The position numbers were made by a program, and so were the translations under genes. DNA of 64,000 nucleotides from Clostridiales bacterium CCNA10 (GTDB taxonomy: Bacteria > Bacillota > Clostridia > Oscillospirales > Oscillospiraceae): positions 620,001 through 684,000 of the forward strand of contig AP018533.1 in NCBI GenBank assembly GCA_003573975.1, written 5' to 3'. A model generated the notes under the pieces. The model did no database searches, was not told the origin of the DNA, and saw only the letters and a program-made list of their open reading frames with translations. Numbering within the stretch: position 1 is the stretch's first letter; every line of letters starts with the position of its first letter. Below are positions 8,307 through 16,313 of the stretch, piece by piece.

Positions 8307-10271
8307 TCAATACCCTGTCATGCCGCCCATGCCGCTCTGATTCAGTCCAGGATCTTCATGGTCGTCCGGCCTGTGTCCCATAGCGATCTTTTTCTCCCGA
8401 ATCTTTTGTCGTAGCTTGCTGTCCACCTGCAGCTCTGTTCCAGATTGGGGCAGAGATCGGTCCTGAAAGATCCTGCTCATGTGGTGGAGCAGACGGGTGA
8501 CGCTCAGGAACCCATGGGGCGGCCTGCCGCTGTCTTGGTGTTGGAGAAGGGCTTCCGCATAGACATTGCCTTGCTCCGACGCCTGATTCAGCCAGTATGC
8601 ACCCAGTTCTTTGTCGTACTCCATGCCTTGACCCATGAGATACAGCTTGCCCAGCATATACTGTGTGTACTGATTACCGGCCTGTGCTCCACGCTCAAAC
8701 CACTTCGCCGCCGTGGTCAGGTTCCGTCCGATATTTTTCCCTCTGTAATATTCCTTGCCCAACTGGTAGGCGGCGAAGTGGTTTCCACTTTCGGCGGCCT
8801 GCTTCAGCCAAAGGATACCATCCTCCACATCATGCACCTCGGGATCATTAGAGAGCAGGAGTTTTCCGAGGGCGTACTGCGCATAGGTGTGTCCCTGCTC
8901 CGCCGACTTTTGAAACCAGTACCGAGCATTCACCCAGTCCGGGGTCAGCAACGGACCATCCCGCCACAGCTTTCCCATGAGGTACTGCGCGTACTTGTCA
9001 CCGCTTTTCGCCAGTGTTTCCAGTTCAGAGACAGCGTCACTGCGTTCCTCCAGTGTCAGGCTCTCGTCCCGGATCACATCCCGCAGAGTCTCGTAGTCAT
9101 AGGAAGCGTTTCGGAATTCCTCCGGCTCGCTCTCCTGCTCCACGCCCTTGTCCTCAAAGAACAAATTGCACTGCCGGATGTTTTCCGCCTCCTTGATGAC
9201 GGCGTTTTTAATCTGCCTGAACGCTTTCTCTTGTGACAACCTTTTTCGTTCTCTGGGCTTATCGTGATAGTACCCATCCACCTTTCCCTGGAGGATCAAC
9301 CACTGGTCGTAGCAGTCCCGCACACTGGGAAGCCGCTCCATCTTATCCACGATTCGATCCACCAATTTCTTTTGCGGCTTTGGAAGATACCCATAGGACT
9401 TCTTGCCCTTGACCGCTTTCAACTGCATCGCCAGTTCCAGCATGAGCCGCTCTGCCTCCGGGTGGTCGGCGATACCAGCCGACATGGTTTGCACCAGCTC
9501 CAGCATAACTTTCCGTGCTTCCTGCACCAGTTCATCTCTGCTGTTAGACTTCTGTTCGTAGAGGTGCAGCAGTTCCTGCTTGAAAATATCATTGGTGAGT
9601 TCGGACTTGATCTGCCGGATGCCATCTCTGGACAGGTACGCCTGCCCCGGCTTTGCCGACCACGCCATCATGTGGACATGGGGGTGCTCGCCTTCATCGT
9701 GGAAGGCAGCGTACCAGCGGAAGTCGTTGGGCGGGATATTCATTGCTGCGGCGATGTCGTTGCGATGCGTGCGGAGAAGATTTCGCCACGCCTTGGCGTT
9801 GTTGTAGCCCAACCGCACCGCGTCCTCCCGTTTGAGAGAAATGATGTGGGTCCAAACATTTCCGGTGTACTGTTCCAGTTCAGACATGGCGCTCTCCAAG
9901 TCCACACCATCTTCGTCACCGAACAGGCCGTGGCTGCCCAACCGCTCCGCACGGGGACGAGTGGCGATGTACCCGGCGTAGCCCTCCATGGTGGAGAGCT
10001 TGTCCCAGTTGGACTCCAGCGCCAGCGTGATGAATGCGGAGGCATTGAACTTGGTGGGCTTTGCAGCATAGTCCTCATACTCATAGAGGGTTTTGCTGTC
10101 AGGAAAATCTTTCGTAAGTTTGTTGATGAGCTGCTCCTGCTTGCGTGTGGGCGGACGGTCATCCAGCAGCAGTTCCACCCGTTCCCGCGTGGCGATGTAG
10201 CGCAGGTATCCGCTGAGGGAGGTGTTCCCGCCACACTTGTAGTAGGGACTTTTGACGATCAGTCTTGCCAC
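8307..10271 (-). CDS. MOBP/MobL-type relaxase with C-terminal Sel1-like repeats
   Basis: A 654-residue protein. The N-terminal ~250 residues are a relaxase of the type that nicks oriT and pilots a DNA strand into a recipient, with the metal-binding histidine motif HDEGEHPHVHMMAW (H196, H198, H200). A charged helical linker follows. From about residue 430 to 590 there are four to five Sel1-like repeats of about 36 residues (for example YAQYLMGKLW, YAQYALGKLL, FAAYQLGKEY, YTQYMLGKLY), a protein-binding solenoid. Its start overlaps the preceding small gene by 13 nt. No coupling protein or secretion genes are nearby, so transfer would depend on a helper element. Confidence 0.88.
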   Translation of the reverse strand: MARLIVKSPYYKCGGNTSLSGYLRYIATRERVELLLDDRPPTRKQEQLINKLTKDFPDSKTLYEYEDYAAKPTKFNASAFITLALESNWDKLSTMEGYAGYIATRPRAERLGSHGLFGDEDGVDLESAMSELEQYTGNVWTHIISLKREDAVRLGYNNAKAWRNLLRTHRNDIAAAMNIPPNDFRWYAAFHDEGEHPHVHMMAWSAKPGQAYLSRDGIRQIKSELTNDIFKQELLHLYEQKSNSRDELVQEARKVMLELVQTMSAGIADHPEAERLMLELAMQLKAVKGKKSYGYLPKPQKKLVDRIVDKMERLPSVRDCYDQWLILQGKVDGYYHDKPRERKRLSQEKAFRQIKNAVIKEAENIRQCNLFFEDKGVEQESEPEEFRNASYDYETLRDVIRDESLTLEERSDAVSELETLAKSGDKYAQYLMGKLWRDGPLLTPDWVNARYWFQKSAEQGHTYAQYALGKLLLSNDPEVHDVEDGILWLKQAAESGNHFAAYQLGKEYYRGKNIGRNLTTAAKWFERGAQAGNQYTQYMLGKLYLMGQGMEYDKELGAYWLNQASEQGNVYAEALLQHQDSGRPPHGFLSVTRLLHHMSRIFQDRSLPQSGTELQVDSKLRQKIREKKIAMGHRPDDHEDPGLNQSGMGGMTGY

Positions 10272-10679
10272 TCATCTCCCTCCTCCCAGGCTTCCCGTAC
10301 CCGTTGATCCAGGGCGATGCGCCCATTGGTCCGCTTCACATTCTTCACGCTTTCCGCACGGCGTCGCCGGAGATCTTCCTCGCTGAATTGATAGGCGTCC
10401 GCCAGGATGCCGGCTACCATATCCTGCTCCACTGCCTGCTTGTACAGCAGAGAGGACATCCGGTCCTCCATCTGTCCCAACCGTCCGTCCACATAAGATT
10501 TGATGGAGGTAGGGAGGAACAACCCGGCGTCGTTGGCGCTGAGGTAGTCCAGATAGAAGTCGATGGCCCGCTCGATGAAGGCGGTGAGACTGCGGCTCCC
10601 ACCCTCCCGGTAGCGGCGTTCCAGAACCGCTTTTTTTCTCCGGCGTCAGGTACAGGGCAAACTTCTCTTTCTTGCTCAA
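10259..10679 (-). pseudogene. Relaxase-partner DNA-binding protein, frameshifted in an A7 run
   Basis: A TTG start at 10679 follows AAAGGAG. The frame reads LSKKEKFALYLTPEKK, then shifts at seven consecutive adenines (T7 at 10631-10637 on the plus strand). With six adenines it would continue KKAVLERRYREGGSRSLTAFIERAI and run to the stop at 10259, about 139 residues overlapping the relaxase start. The N-terminal part resembles ribbon-helix-helix accessory proteins that bind oriT, and the rest is helical. The break may be a real mutation, a sequencing slip at the homopolymer, or slippage during expression. Confidence 0.7.
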
Positions 10680-10693
10680 AATAGGCTCCTTTC

Positions 10694-10709
10694 CAGGGGT
10701 TGACCCCTG
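10694..10709. repeat. Short palindrome just upstream of the relaxase-partner gene
   Basis: CAGGGGTTGACCCCTG lies 15 nt before the TTG start and is followed by TTTTTT on the plus strand. It could be an operator for the partner protein, part of oriT, or a small terminator for plus-strand transcripts. Confidence 0.45.
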
Positions 10710-10792
10710 ATTTTTTGTTGCAGCAGGGGACTTACGGGGAAGATGACTGCACAGGGAGCGTTTCTCCTCTGTTTTTGACCCCACTTCACAGC

Positions 10793-11140
10793 CACGCAGA
10801 ACCCCTCGCAAACTGCCCGCACTGCGGGCAGAAGTGCTTCTGATACTTCCCCCAGACTGGCCGGGTCAGTGCAGAGTACTGTGAACGTCCCGTGGCAAAA
10901 GGTCAGCAGACCTGCTGAGAGGCCGGGGCCTTCCAGCAGTGGACCAAGAAACAATCCGATGATCCAATTTTCAAGGCGTACCGCAAGGAGTACAACAAGC
11001 GCTTTGCCTGAATCAAGGCGGGACGTATCTCGGACATCGCTTTCTATACCTGGAGCGAACAGGCCAGAGAGATGAAGAAGAAATGCGACGGCAAAGCCAT
11101 CACCTTAGATGAACTTATGGCGTGGCTGAATCAGTCCTGA
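10793..11140 (+). pseudogene. C-terminal remnant of a Cys-rich (DUF6076-like) protein with three in-frame TGA codons
   Basis: One reading frame gives LANCPHCGQKCF*YFPQTGR, then SAEYCERPVAKGQQTC*EAGAF, then AYRKEYNKRFA*IKAGR and a tail ending MAWLNQS. It is interrupted by TGA at 10841, 10916 and 11009 and stops at 11138-11140. Cysteine pairs and the KAYRKEYNKRFA segment resemble the C-terminal half of DUF6076-type proteins common in Clostridia, where Arg, Arg/Lys and Trp would be expected at the stops. No N-terminal half or start is present. A terminator follows directly, as expected for the end of a former gene. Confidence 0.6.
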
Positions 11141-11149
11141 AGCAAAAAC

Positions 11150-11185
11150 AGAGGTCTTCCCCGTTCAGCGAACCGGAAGACCTCT
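11150..11185 (+). terminator. Hairpin terminator after the DUF6076-like remnant
   Basis: AGAGGTCTTCC (11150-11160) pairs with GGAAGACCTCT (11175-11185) and is followed by the T-rich ATTTGTATTTTG. Confidence 0.7.
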
Positions 11186-11277
11186 ATTTGTATTTTGCTG
11201 TAGTTCTAGGCTTTTTTGTTTTCTGCGGCGCAAGATTTTGGCTGGCTCTGCCACAATTTGCATGGTAGCAAGTGCGT

Positions 11278-11535
11278 TTAGACGAGGAACCGCCCCTCCT
11301 TCCATTCCAGATATCGGTGGGCAAAGGCCACATCCCAGGTAAGTATATGATGGTGAACCCACTGGCTGCGTAGGACAGACAGCTCCTCCACCCCTTTCTC
11401 AGGACTCTCCTTCTCCAGATTAATCGATAGAGCCTTGATCTCAAAAATCAGGCGCTTGTGCTCAGCCTGGTGGGCGCGGTATTCTGGGGCATTACACTTG
11501 ACCATGTAGCCTTTCTCTGTATTGAAGTGCATCAT
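11278..11535 (-). pseudogene. Bacteriohemerythrin fragment (first helix missing)
   Basis: The 85-residue frame reads MMHFNTEKGYM, then EYRAHQAEHKRLIFEI, then LRSQWVHHHILTWD. These match the order of iron ligands in the last three helices of bacterial hemerythrins (HFxxEE, HxxxH, HIxxxD), although the second Glu of the first motif is Lys here. The N-terminal helix with the first His is absent. It is therefore probably a truncated oxygen- or iron-binding protein. Upstream in-frame sequence is not hemerythrin-like. Confidence 0.5.
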
Positions 11536-11619
11536 GATAGCCTTCTTCGTAATGGAACCCGCCGGAACAGCACAGCACCCCTCAGTCGCGCAAGGCGGCC
11601 GGGGGTGCATTCCGGATGT

Positions 11620-13011
11620 CTAGGTTGCTTTTGCCCTTCTCATTGCCAGATAGGCCAATACGCCCATGAGAATATAGAATCCGCCTATCACCACATTGAA
11701 CATCAGGTTTGCCATCGTCGAACCCTCCGCAATCAGTCCGTAGTAGATGGGAGAGGTTACGGTGCTGATGATGCTCATCAGCGCAAATCCCATAGAAAAC
11801 TCGGCCAGGGCCGGGGTCTGATAGTCGGGATCACAGATTTTCAGCAGCATCATACCCGTGATAGTGACCCCCGTGTTGGCACCCCAGCAGACGATCATCC
11901 GCTCGAAAGCGTAGTTGCCGCGGAAGACCCTCCGGGCAATGGGGAAGGTGATCCAGGAGACCAGAAAACCCAGCACGCACATCACCGCAATAGGGGTCAG
12001 CAGCTCCAGCACGGCGGAGACGTCACAACTGGCGATGGCGCCGCAGATCGCCACATCGGACATCGGTCCCGTCACCCGCGCCTTGACCTTTTTGTCGATC
12101 ATCCAGTCCAGCTTCAGCCTGCACAGGCAGTAATTGATCCCATACATGATGACCAGCGCATAAAACCAGACCGGACAGGAGGAAAACGCCCCGTTCATCT
12201 CACCCAGCGTGGCGCGCACCCAGTAGGCAATGCCGCAGCCCAGAAGGATAATGGCCAGGTGTACCGTGACAGGGTCCACCGAGGAGCTCAGGAACATCTC
12301 CCGCCCAAGGGACCCCTGCTGTTCTGGATCGGTGATGACTCCCCGGGCCGTAGTCTCCGGAATCACGCCTGCGTCAAAGCCGGCGATCTCCTTCCGGTCG
12401 TTGGCCCGTTTGATCATCCAGATGCCAATGAGCATACCGCCCAGCAGCCCCACGGTGGCCATAGTGACGCCCACGCTCTGGGCAGTGCTCCAGTAGTCCA
12501 GCTGAAAGTCCTGCAGAATACCACCGATGGCCGAGGCCGTACCGTGTCCCCCCGCAAACCCCTGGCTCAATTCCCAGCCAAAGGTGCGGTGGAGATCCCA
12601 CCCCATGGCGGTAAACACCAGGTTGACCCCGTATCCCACTACACCTTGCAGACAGCTCACCGTGGAAAACAGCGCGCACATCAAAAGCACAGACGGGCCA
12701 TACTGAAGCAGGCCCTTCTTTTTCCGGGCCCGGTCTGCCCCCATGCCGTTGCCAAGGGGAGCCGCCGCGAAAATGGGTACGATCAGAATGGAAGGCAGCA
12801 GGGACCACGTATTCAGGTAGTCCTCCGAAAAGGGTATCAGATTCAGCACGCGCGGGCCCACGATCAGGGCCAGAAATCCCCCGATCACAGAGGCGGGCAG
12901 CAGCAGTTTTCTAAAAAACGGGGCCTTCGCCCGCAGAAAGGCTCCGATCAGCAGAAATACCCCTAAGATGGCCACTGCCTTCAGCAGTTCCGTAAATAAG
13001 CTTGACGTCAT
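11620..13011 (-). CDS. GltS-family sodium/glutamate symporter-like transporter
   Basis: A 463-residue membrane protein with about 11-12 hydrophobic helices. LLLPASVIGGFLAL near the N-terminus and the glycine-rich GFAGGHGTASAIGGI in the middle are typical of the GltS (ESS) family, which imports glutamate with sodium. The second half repeats the fold (MCVLGFLVSW, ANTGVTITGMMLL). It is the last gene of a minus-strand set with the SLC13-type permease and the AbgB-like amidohydrolase, so the substrate may be glutamate or a glutamyl compound linked to the hydrolase. AGGGGGA precedes ATG 13011. Confidence 0.85.
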   Translation of the reverse strand: MTSSLFTELLKAVAILGVFLLIGAFLRAKAPFFRKLLLPASVIGGFLALIVGPRVLNLIPFSEDYLNTWSLLPSILIVPIFAAAPLGNGMGADRARKKKGLLQYGPSVLLMCALFSTVSCLQGVVGYGVNLVFTAMGWDLHRTFGWELSQGFAGGHGTASAIGGILQDFQLDYWSTAQSVGVTMATVGLLGGMLIGIWMIKRANDRKEIAGFDAGVIPETTARGVITDPEQQGSLGREMFLSSSVDPVTVHLAIILLGCGIAYWVRATLGEMNGAFSSCPVWFYALVIMYGINYCLCRLKLDWMIDKKVKARVTGPMSDVAICGAIASCDVSAVLELLTPIAVMCVLGFLVSWITFPIARRVFRGNYAFERMIVCWGANTGVTITGMMLLKICDPDYQTPALAEFSMGFALMSIISTVTSPIYYGLIAEGSTMANLMFNVVIGGFYILMGVLAYLAMRRAKAT

Positions 13012-13080
13012 GTCAGTCCCCCCTATTTTCCTCGTTGTTCCGTCTGGTTCCGTCGCCTCTCTCCCGCCGGCGGATATGGC

Positions 13081-13120
13081 AAGGAGCCGTCACAGAACGT
13101 TGATTCCATGGCGGCTCCTT
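13081..13120 (-). terminator. Possible hairpin between permease genes
   Basis: AAGGAGCCG (13081-13089) and CGGCTCCTT (13112-13120) are complementary. The loop is long and there is no U-tract, so it may be a weak terminator or processing site. Confidence 0.35.
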
Positions 13121-13137
13121 TCCGAAATTGCTTTAAT

Positions 13138-14415
13138 TTACATGGGGAAGAGCGTCATGGCAATCAGCGTGCCCACAACGCCGCGCAGAATACCGGGGAG
13201 GATACCCACCTTGAACATGGTCTTGGCGCTGTAGCCGCCGGCGTCCATGGCCATGGGCACCACAGCGGTGGCCATGGGGGTGATCAGAGAGGACATGGTA
13301 GCCAGGGCGCACAGGATCACCGGACCTCTGGGATCGCAGCCAATGGAGGTGCAGGTGATCACAGCCACGGGGGTCAGCACGGTGCTCACCGCGCGGTTAT
13401 ACAGCAGAGAGGTCATCAGGAAGCTGACCATGTAGAACACAAAGCCAATGATATAGCCGTTGGTCACGCCCTCCAGCACCTTGGCAATGGCGTCGCCGAC
13501 CATCTCGGCCGCGCCGGTCTGGGCCAGGCCCTCGCCGAAGGCGGACACGCCCACATACAGCAGCACGGTGCTCAGGTTGAGGTTGTCGATGGCCTCGCGC
13601 TCGGTGAGAACGCCGGTAACAACCAGAACGATGGCGCCAGCCAGGGTCACCTGCCAGGAGGAGAAGCCCAGCATCAGGCAGATGATAACCACTGCGAACA
13701 CGCCGTAGCCCAGGACCTCACGCACGGGGCTCAGAGGCTCCTTCTCCTGCAGCTTGCGCCCGCCGATGGCGGAAATGGGGCGCTCGGGCTGGTCGGGCAG
13801 CATACGGGGCATGACGAAGATGGCCCACAGCAGCGTCAGGATGCCCACAGGCAGGAAGACGCTGGTCTCGCTCCACATATTCAGCTGGGTCCCGGTCCAG
13901 CCATAGGACTCCATAAATCCGTTCTGGGTCACATACCAGGCGGCATAGGGGCCGATGGGCTCAACGATGAAGCTGGTGGAGACGGTGGCGACCGCGATGG
14001 GATACATCATCTTGGAGGGGCTAATGTTCATACGGTCGCACATGCTCTGCACCAGGGGATGCACCAGGGCAAACAGCGCCACGATGCTGGGAACAAACTG
14101 GCCCAGCAGGCAGGTCACCAGCATATAACACGCCAGCACCTTAGTGAAAGAGCCGTCGGTGATCTTATAGAGCAGCCTGGTGATGTGGTTGATCATCTGT
14201 GTGCGGCTCAGGCCGGCGGCCACCACGAACATGGCCGCCATGGTGACGACTGTGGAGCTTCCGAAGGTCGCGACCGCCGTTTTGGCGTCCAGACAGCCGG
14301 TAAACACCAGCAGGATCATGGCGCCCAGGGCGGTAAACGACATGGGGAGCTTGTTGGTGAAAAACAACACCAGCATCGCCACAAAGAGGACAAGACAAAT
14401 GGTAATTTGGGTCAT
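13138..14415 (-). CDS. SLC13/DASS-type (ion transporter superfamily) permease
   Basis: A 425-residue, strongly hydrophobic protein with about 11 membrane helices. The pattern SMSFTALGAMILLVFTGCLD near the start, the duplicated SSTVVTMAAMFVVAAGL and a C-terminal VSFLMTSLLYNRAVSTVLTP loop are those of divalent-anion:sodium symporters and related carriers. The substrate cannot be read from sequence. Its position between an aminoacyl amidohydrolase and a GltS-type symporter suggests a carboxylate such as an acyl- or aminobenzoyl-glutamate, which is inference. A purine-rich GTAGGGAG lies before ATG 14415. Confidence 0.8.
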   Translation of the reverse strand: MTQITICLVLFVAMLVLFFTNKLPMSFTALGAMILLVFTGCLDAKTAVATFGSSTVVTMAAMFVVAAGLSRTQMINHITRLLYKITDGSFTKVLACYMLVTCLLGQFVPSIVALFALVHPLVQSMCDRMNISPSKMMYPIAVATVSTSFIVEPIGPYAAWYVTQNGFMESYGWTGTQLNMWSETSVFLPVGILTLLWAIFVMPRMLPDQPERPISAIGGRKLQEKEPLSPVREVLGYGVFAVVIICLMLGFSSWQVTLAGAIVLVVTGVLTEREAIDNLNLSTVLLYVGVSAFGEGLAQTGAAEMVGDAIAKVLEGVTNGYIIGFVFYMVSFLMTSLLYNRAVSTVLTPVAVITCTSIGCDPRGPVILCALATMSSLITPMATAVVPMAMDAGGYSAKTMFKVGILPGILRGVVGTLIAMTLFPM

Positions 14416-14486
14416 AACGATTTCTCCCTACTCTTTTTTGTGTGTGTACTCAAATCGTATGCAAGATGTCTTCTATGCCAACGCGG

Positions 14487-15944
14487 TTAGGGTGTCTGAA
14501 ACAGATCCCGGGGAATTTTGGGCTGGATTTCTGCCGGGATGGGGGGCTGGTAGGTCTTGCCGCCGGTACGGCGCAACAGTTCCTCCTTGGCCCGCCGGAT
14601 GATTTCGGGGTCCTCCAGGGCGTCGATGGCGGACGCCGCCATCACCTTGGCCGCATAGAGCATTCCCTTCTTCGCCATGGGGGTCTTTCCCACCGCGACC
14701 ATCTGCCAGGAGTGCATGGGCACTCCGGCGGGCATGGTGGCGGCGTTGATCTGAGCCACAGGGCAGTTCCAGCTGACGTCGCCCACGTCCGAGGACACAA
14801 AGCCCTGGCGCTCCCGGGCCAGCGGCATCACCACCCGGTGGATGGGCTCGTCGGCCCTGGCCTGCAGTTCCTCGCGCATCTGGGGGTCCTCCACCTCGTC
14901 CACCAGGGAGTCGTAGTAGGTCTTCCCCTTGGGGAAGGTCTGCTGATACCGCCGGGCCTGCTCCAGATCGGCCTCGTCAAATCCGGCAGGCGGCACCTGC
15001 TCCAGATTTTTCTGCATCAGGCGGTTGAGCTCGGTGTTGATGACCACGTTCGAGCAGGCTTTGATAAACTCGATCTCCACCGTCGTATCGGTCATCATCG
15101 CCGCGCCCCGGGCAATTTTATTGACCCGGTCGTAGAGGTCGATCAGCTGCTGGGGATGTACGGCACGCAACAGATACACCGCCTGAGCGTAGGGCTGGAC
15201 CGTCCCCGGAGCGCTTCCCCCGGTGTCGGTGATGGCGTAGTGGATCCGTGTATCGGTGGGCACATGTTCCCGCAAAAACTGTACCCCTATGTTCATCAGC
15301 TCCAACGCATCCAGCGCGCTGCGCCCCTGCTCGGGAGACATGGCCGCATGGGCGGAGACCCCACGAAAATGGTAGCAGATCTGATAGTTGGACATGGTTC
15401 CCTCGGTGGAGACGCTGTTGACCTCTCCGGGATGCCAACTAAAGGCGATATCCACCTGTTGAAACACTCCGCTCCGGGCCATAAAGCCCTTGCCGGAGCC
15501 CCCCTCCTCTGCGGGACAACCGAAAAACACGACCGTCCCCGGCAGATGATTGTCCTGAAGATACTGCTTCACCGCAACGGCCGCAGCCAGCGACCCCACA
15601 CCCAGCAGGTTGTGGCCACAGCCATGGCCGGGAGCCGACTCCTGCGCCGGGATTTTCTCCAGCGCGGCCTCCACCTGGCTCAAGCCGGGCAGCGCGTCAA
15701 ACTCCCCCAGAAAGCCGATTACCGGGCCGTCGTTTCCATAGGTGCCGGAAAACGCGGTGGGAATCCCCGCCAAATTCCGCTCCACCTGAAAGCCCAGGGC
15801 CTCCAGCGTGTCACAGTACAGTTCGGCGGCATACTTCTCATGGAAGCCCACCTCTGGATGCTCCCACAGCTGGTCGCTGACGCGGCACAGCAGCTCCCGA
15901 TTCCGGTCAATGGCATCCAGGGCCTGACTCTTCTGGTGATTCAT
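14487..15944 (-). CDS. AbgB-like M20 family amidohydrolase
   Basis: A 485-residue zinc peptidase-fold protein, the length of AbgB, one subunit of p-aminobenzoyl-glutamate hydrolase. Metal-site motifs are visible: LGEFDALPG, PGHGCGHNLLG, AEEGGSGKGFM and FSWHPGE, with the dimerization domain in between. M20 enzymes cleave amide bonds of N-acyl or N-aminobenzoyl amino acids and dipeptides. There is no abgA-like partner here, which the E. coli enzyme needs, so it may act alone on another substrate. The TTGACA-18-TATACT promoter points into this gene, making it first of a three-gene set with the two transporters. Confidence 0.85.
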   Translation of the reverse strand: MNHQKSQALDAIDRNRELLCRVSDQLWEHPEVGFHEKYAAELYCDTLEALGFQVERNLAGIPTAFSGTYGNDGPVIGFLGEFDALPGLSQVEAALEKIPAQESAPGHGCGHNLLGVGSLAAAVAVKQYLQDNHLPGTVVFFGCPAEEGGSGKGFMARSGVFQQVDIAFSWHPGEVNSVSTEGTMSNYQICYHFRGVSAHAAMSPEQGRSALDALELMNIGVQFLREHVPTDTRIHYAITDTGGSAPGTVQPYAQAVYLLRAVHPQQLIDLYDRVNKIARGAAMMTDTTVEIEFIKACSNVVINTELNRLMQKNLEQVPPAGFDEADLEQARRYQQTFPKGKTYYDSLVDEVEDPQMREELQARADEPIHRVVMPLARERQGFVSSDVGDVSWNCPVAQINAATMPAGVPMHSWQMVAVGKTPMAKKGMLYAAKVMAASAIDALEDPEIIRRAKEELLRRTGGKTYQPPIPAEIQPKIPRDLFQTP

Positions 15945-16038
15945 CTGTCCTCACTCCTTTCACCCTCTGTTCATTGGTTCCCGAATATTTTGAATTTATT
16001 TAAGACATTTAAAGACACTATTCGGAAATCTTGCTTTA

Positions 16039-16068
16039 GTATAAAAAAGAAATGCAAGTGTTGTCAAG
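16039..16068 (-). promoter_or_regulatory. Promoter of the amidohydrolase-transporter operon
   Basis: Minus-strand TTGACA (16068-16063) and TATACT (16044-16039) are 18 nt apart. Partly symmetric CCGAAT/ATTCGG elements lie in the leader (15981-15986 and 16021-16026) and could bind the divergent regulator. Confidence 0.75.
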
Positions 16069-16236
16069 TTATTATTCACTTTTTTCTGTATTCTCCATTT
16101 TTAACAAACCACTACACCTCTCTCTTGTCTTTATCTGGGTTTTCTCAGCTAATTATTTCTTTATTCTCCCTCTTCCTGTCATATCTTGAATCTTTTTTTG
16201 TCAATTCCTCAATATTTGTCCCCCGGGCAAAATGGG

Positions 16237-16265
16237 TTGCTCCGGTGGAACAGCTATATTATAAT
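16237..16265 (+). promoter_or_regulatory. Promoter of the divergent regulator
   Basis: TTGCTC (16237-16242) and TATAAT (16260-16265) are 17 nt apart, about 48 nt before the chosen start. The intergenic space 15945-16313 is AT-rich and holds only regulatory sequence. Confidence 0.65.
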
Positions 16266-16313
16266 GAAAGCAGAATGTTGTATGCAGAATTTGGAAGGAA
16301 CGAGGCAGCCATC

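Noticed and set aside
10676..10954. 92-residue frame upstream of the relaxase genes
   Set aside because: It overlaps the DUF6076-like remnant antisense, has no ribosome site, and shows no domain.
7361..11140. Use of TGA as a sense codon in the element
   Set aside because: Neighbouring element genes end normally with TGA, and other broken genes carry TAA and TAG stops, so simple decay is the better explanation.
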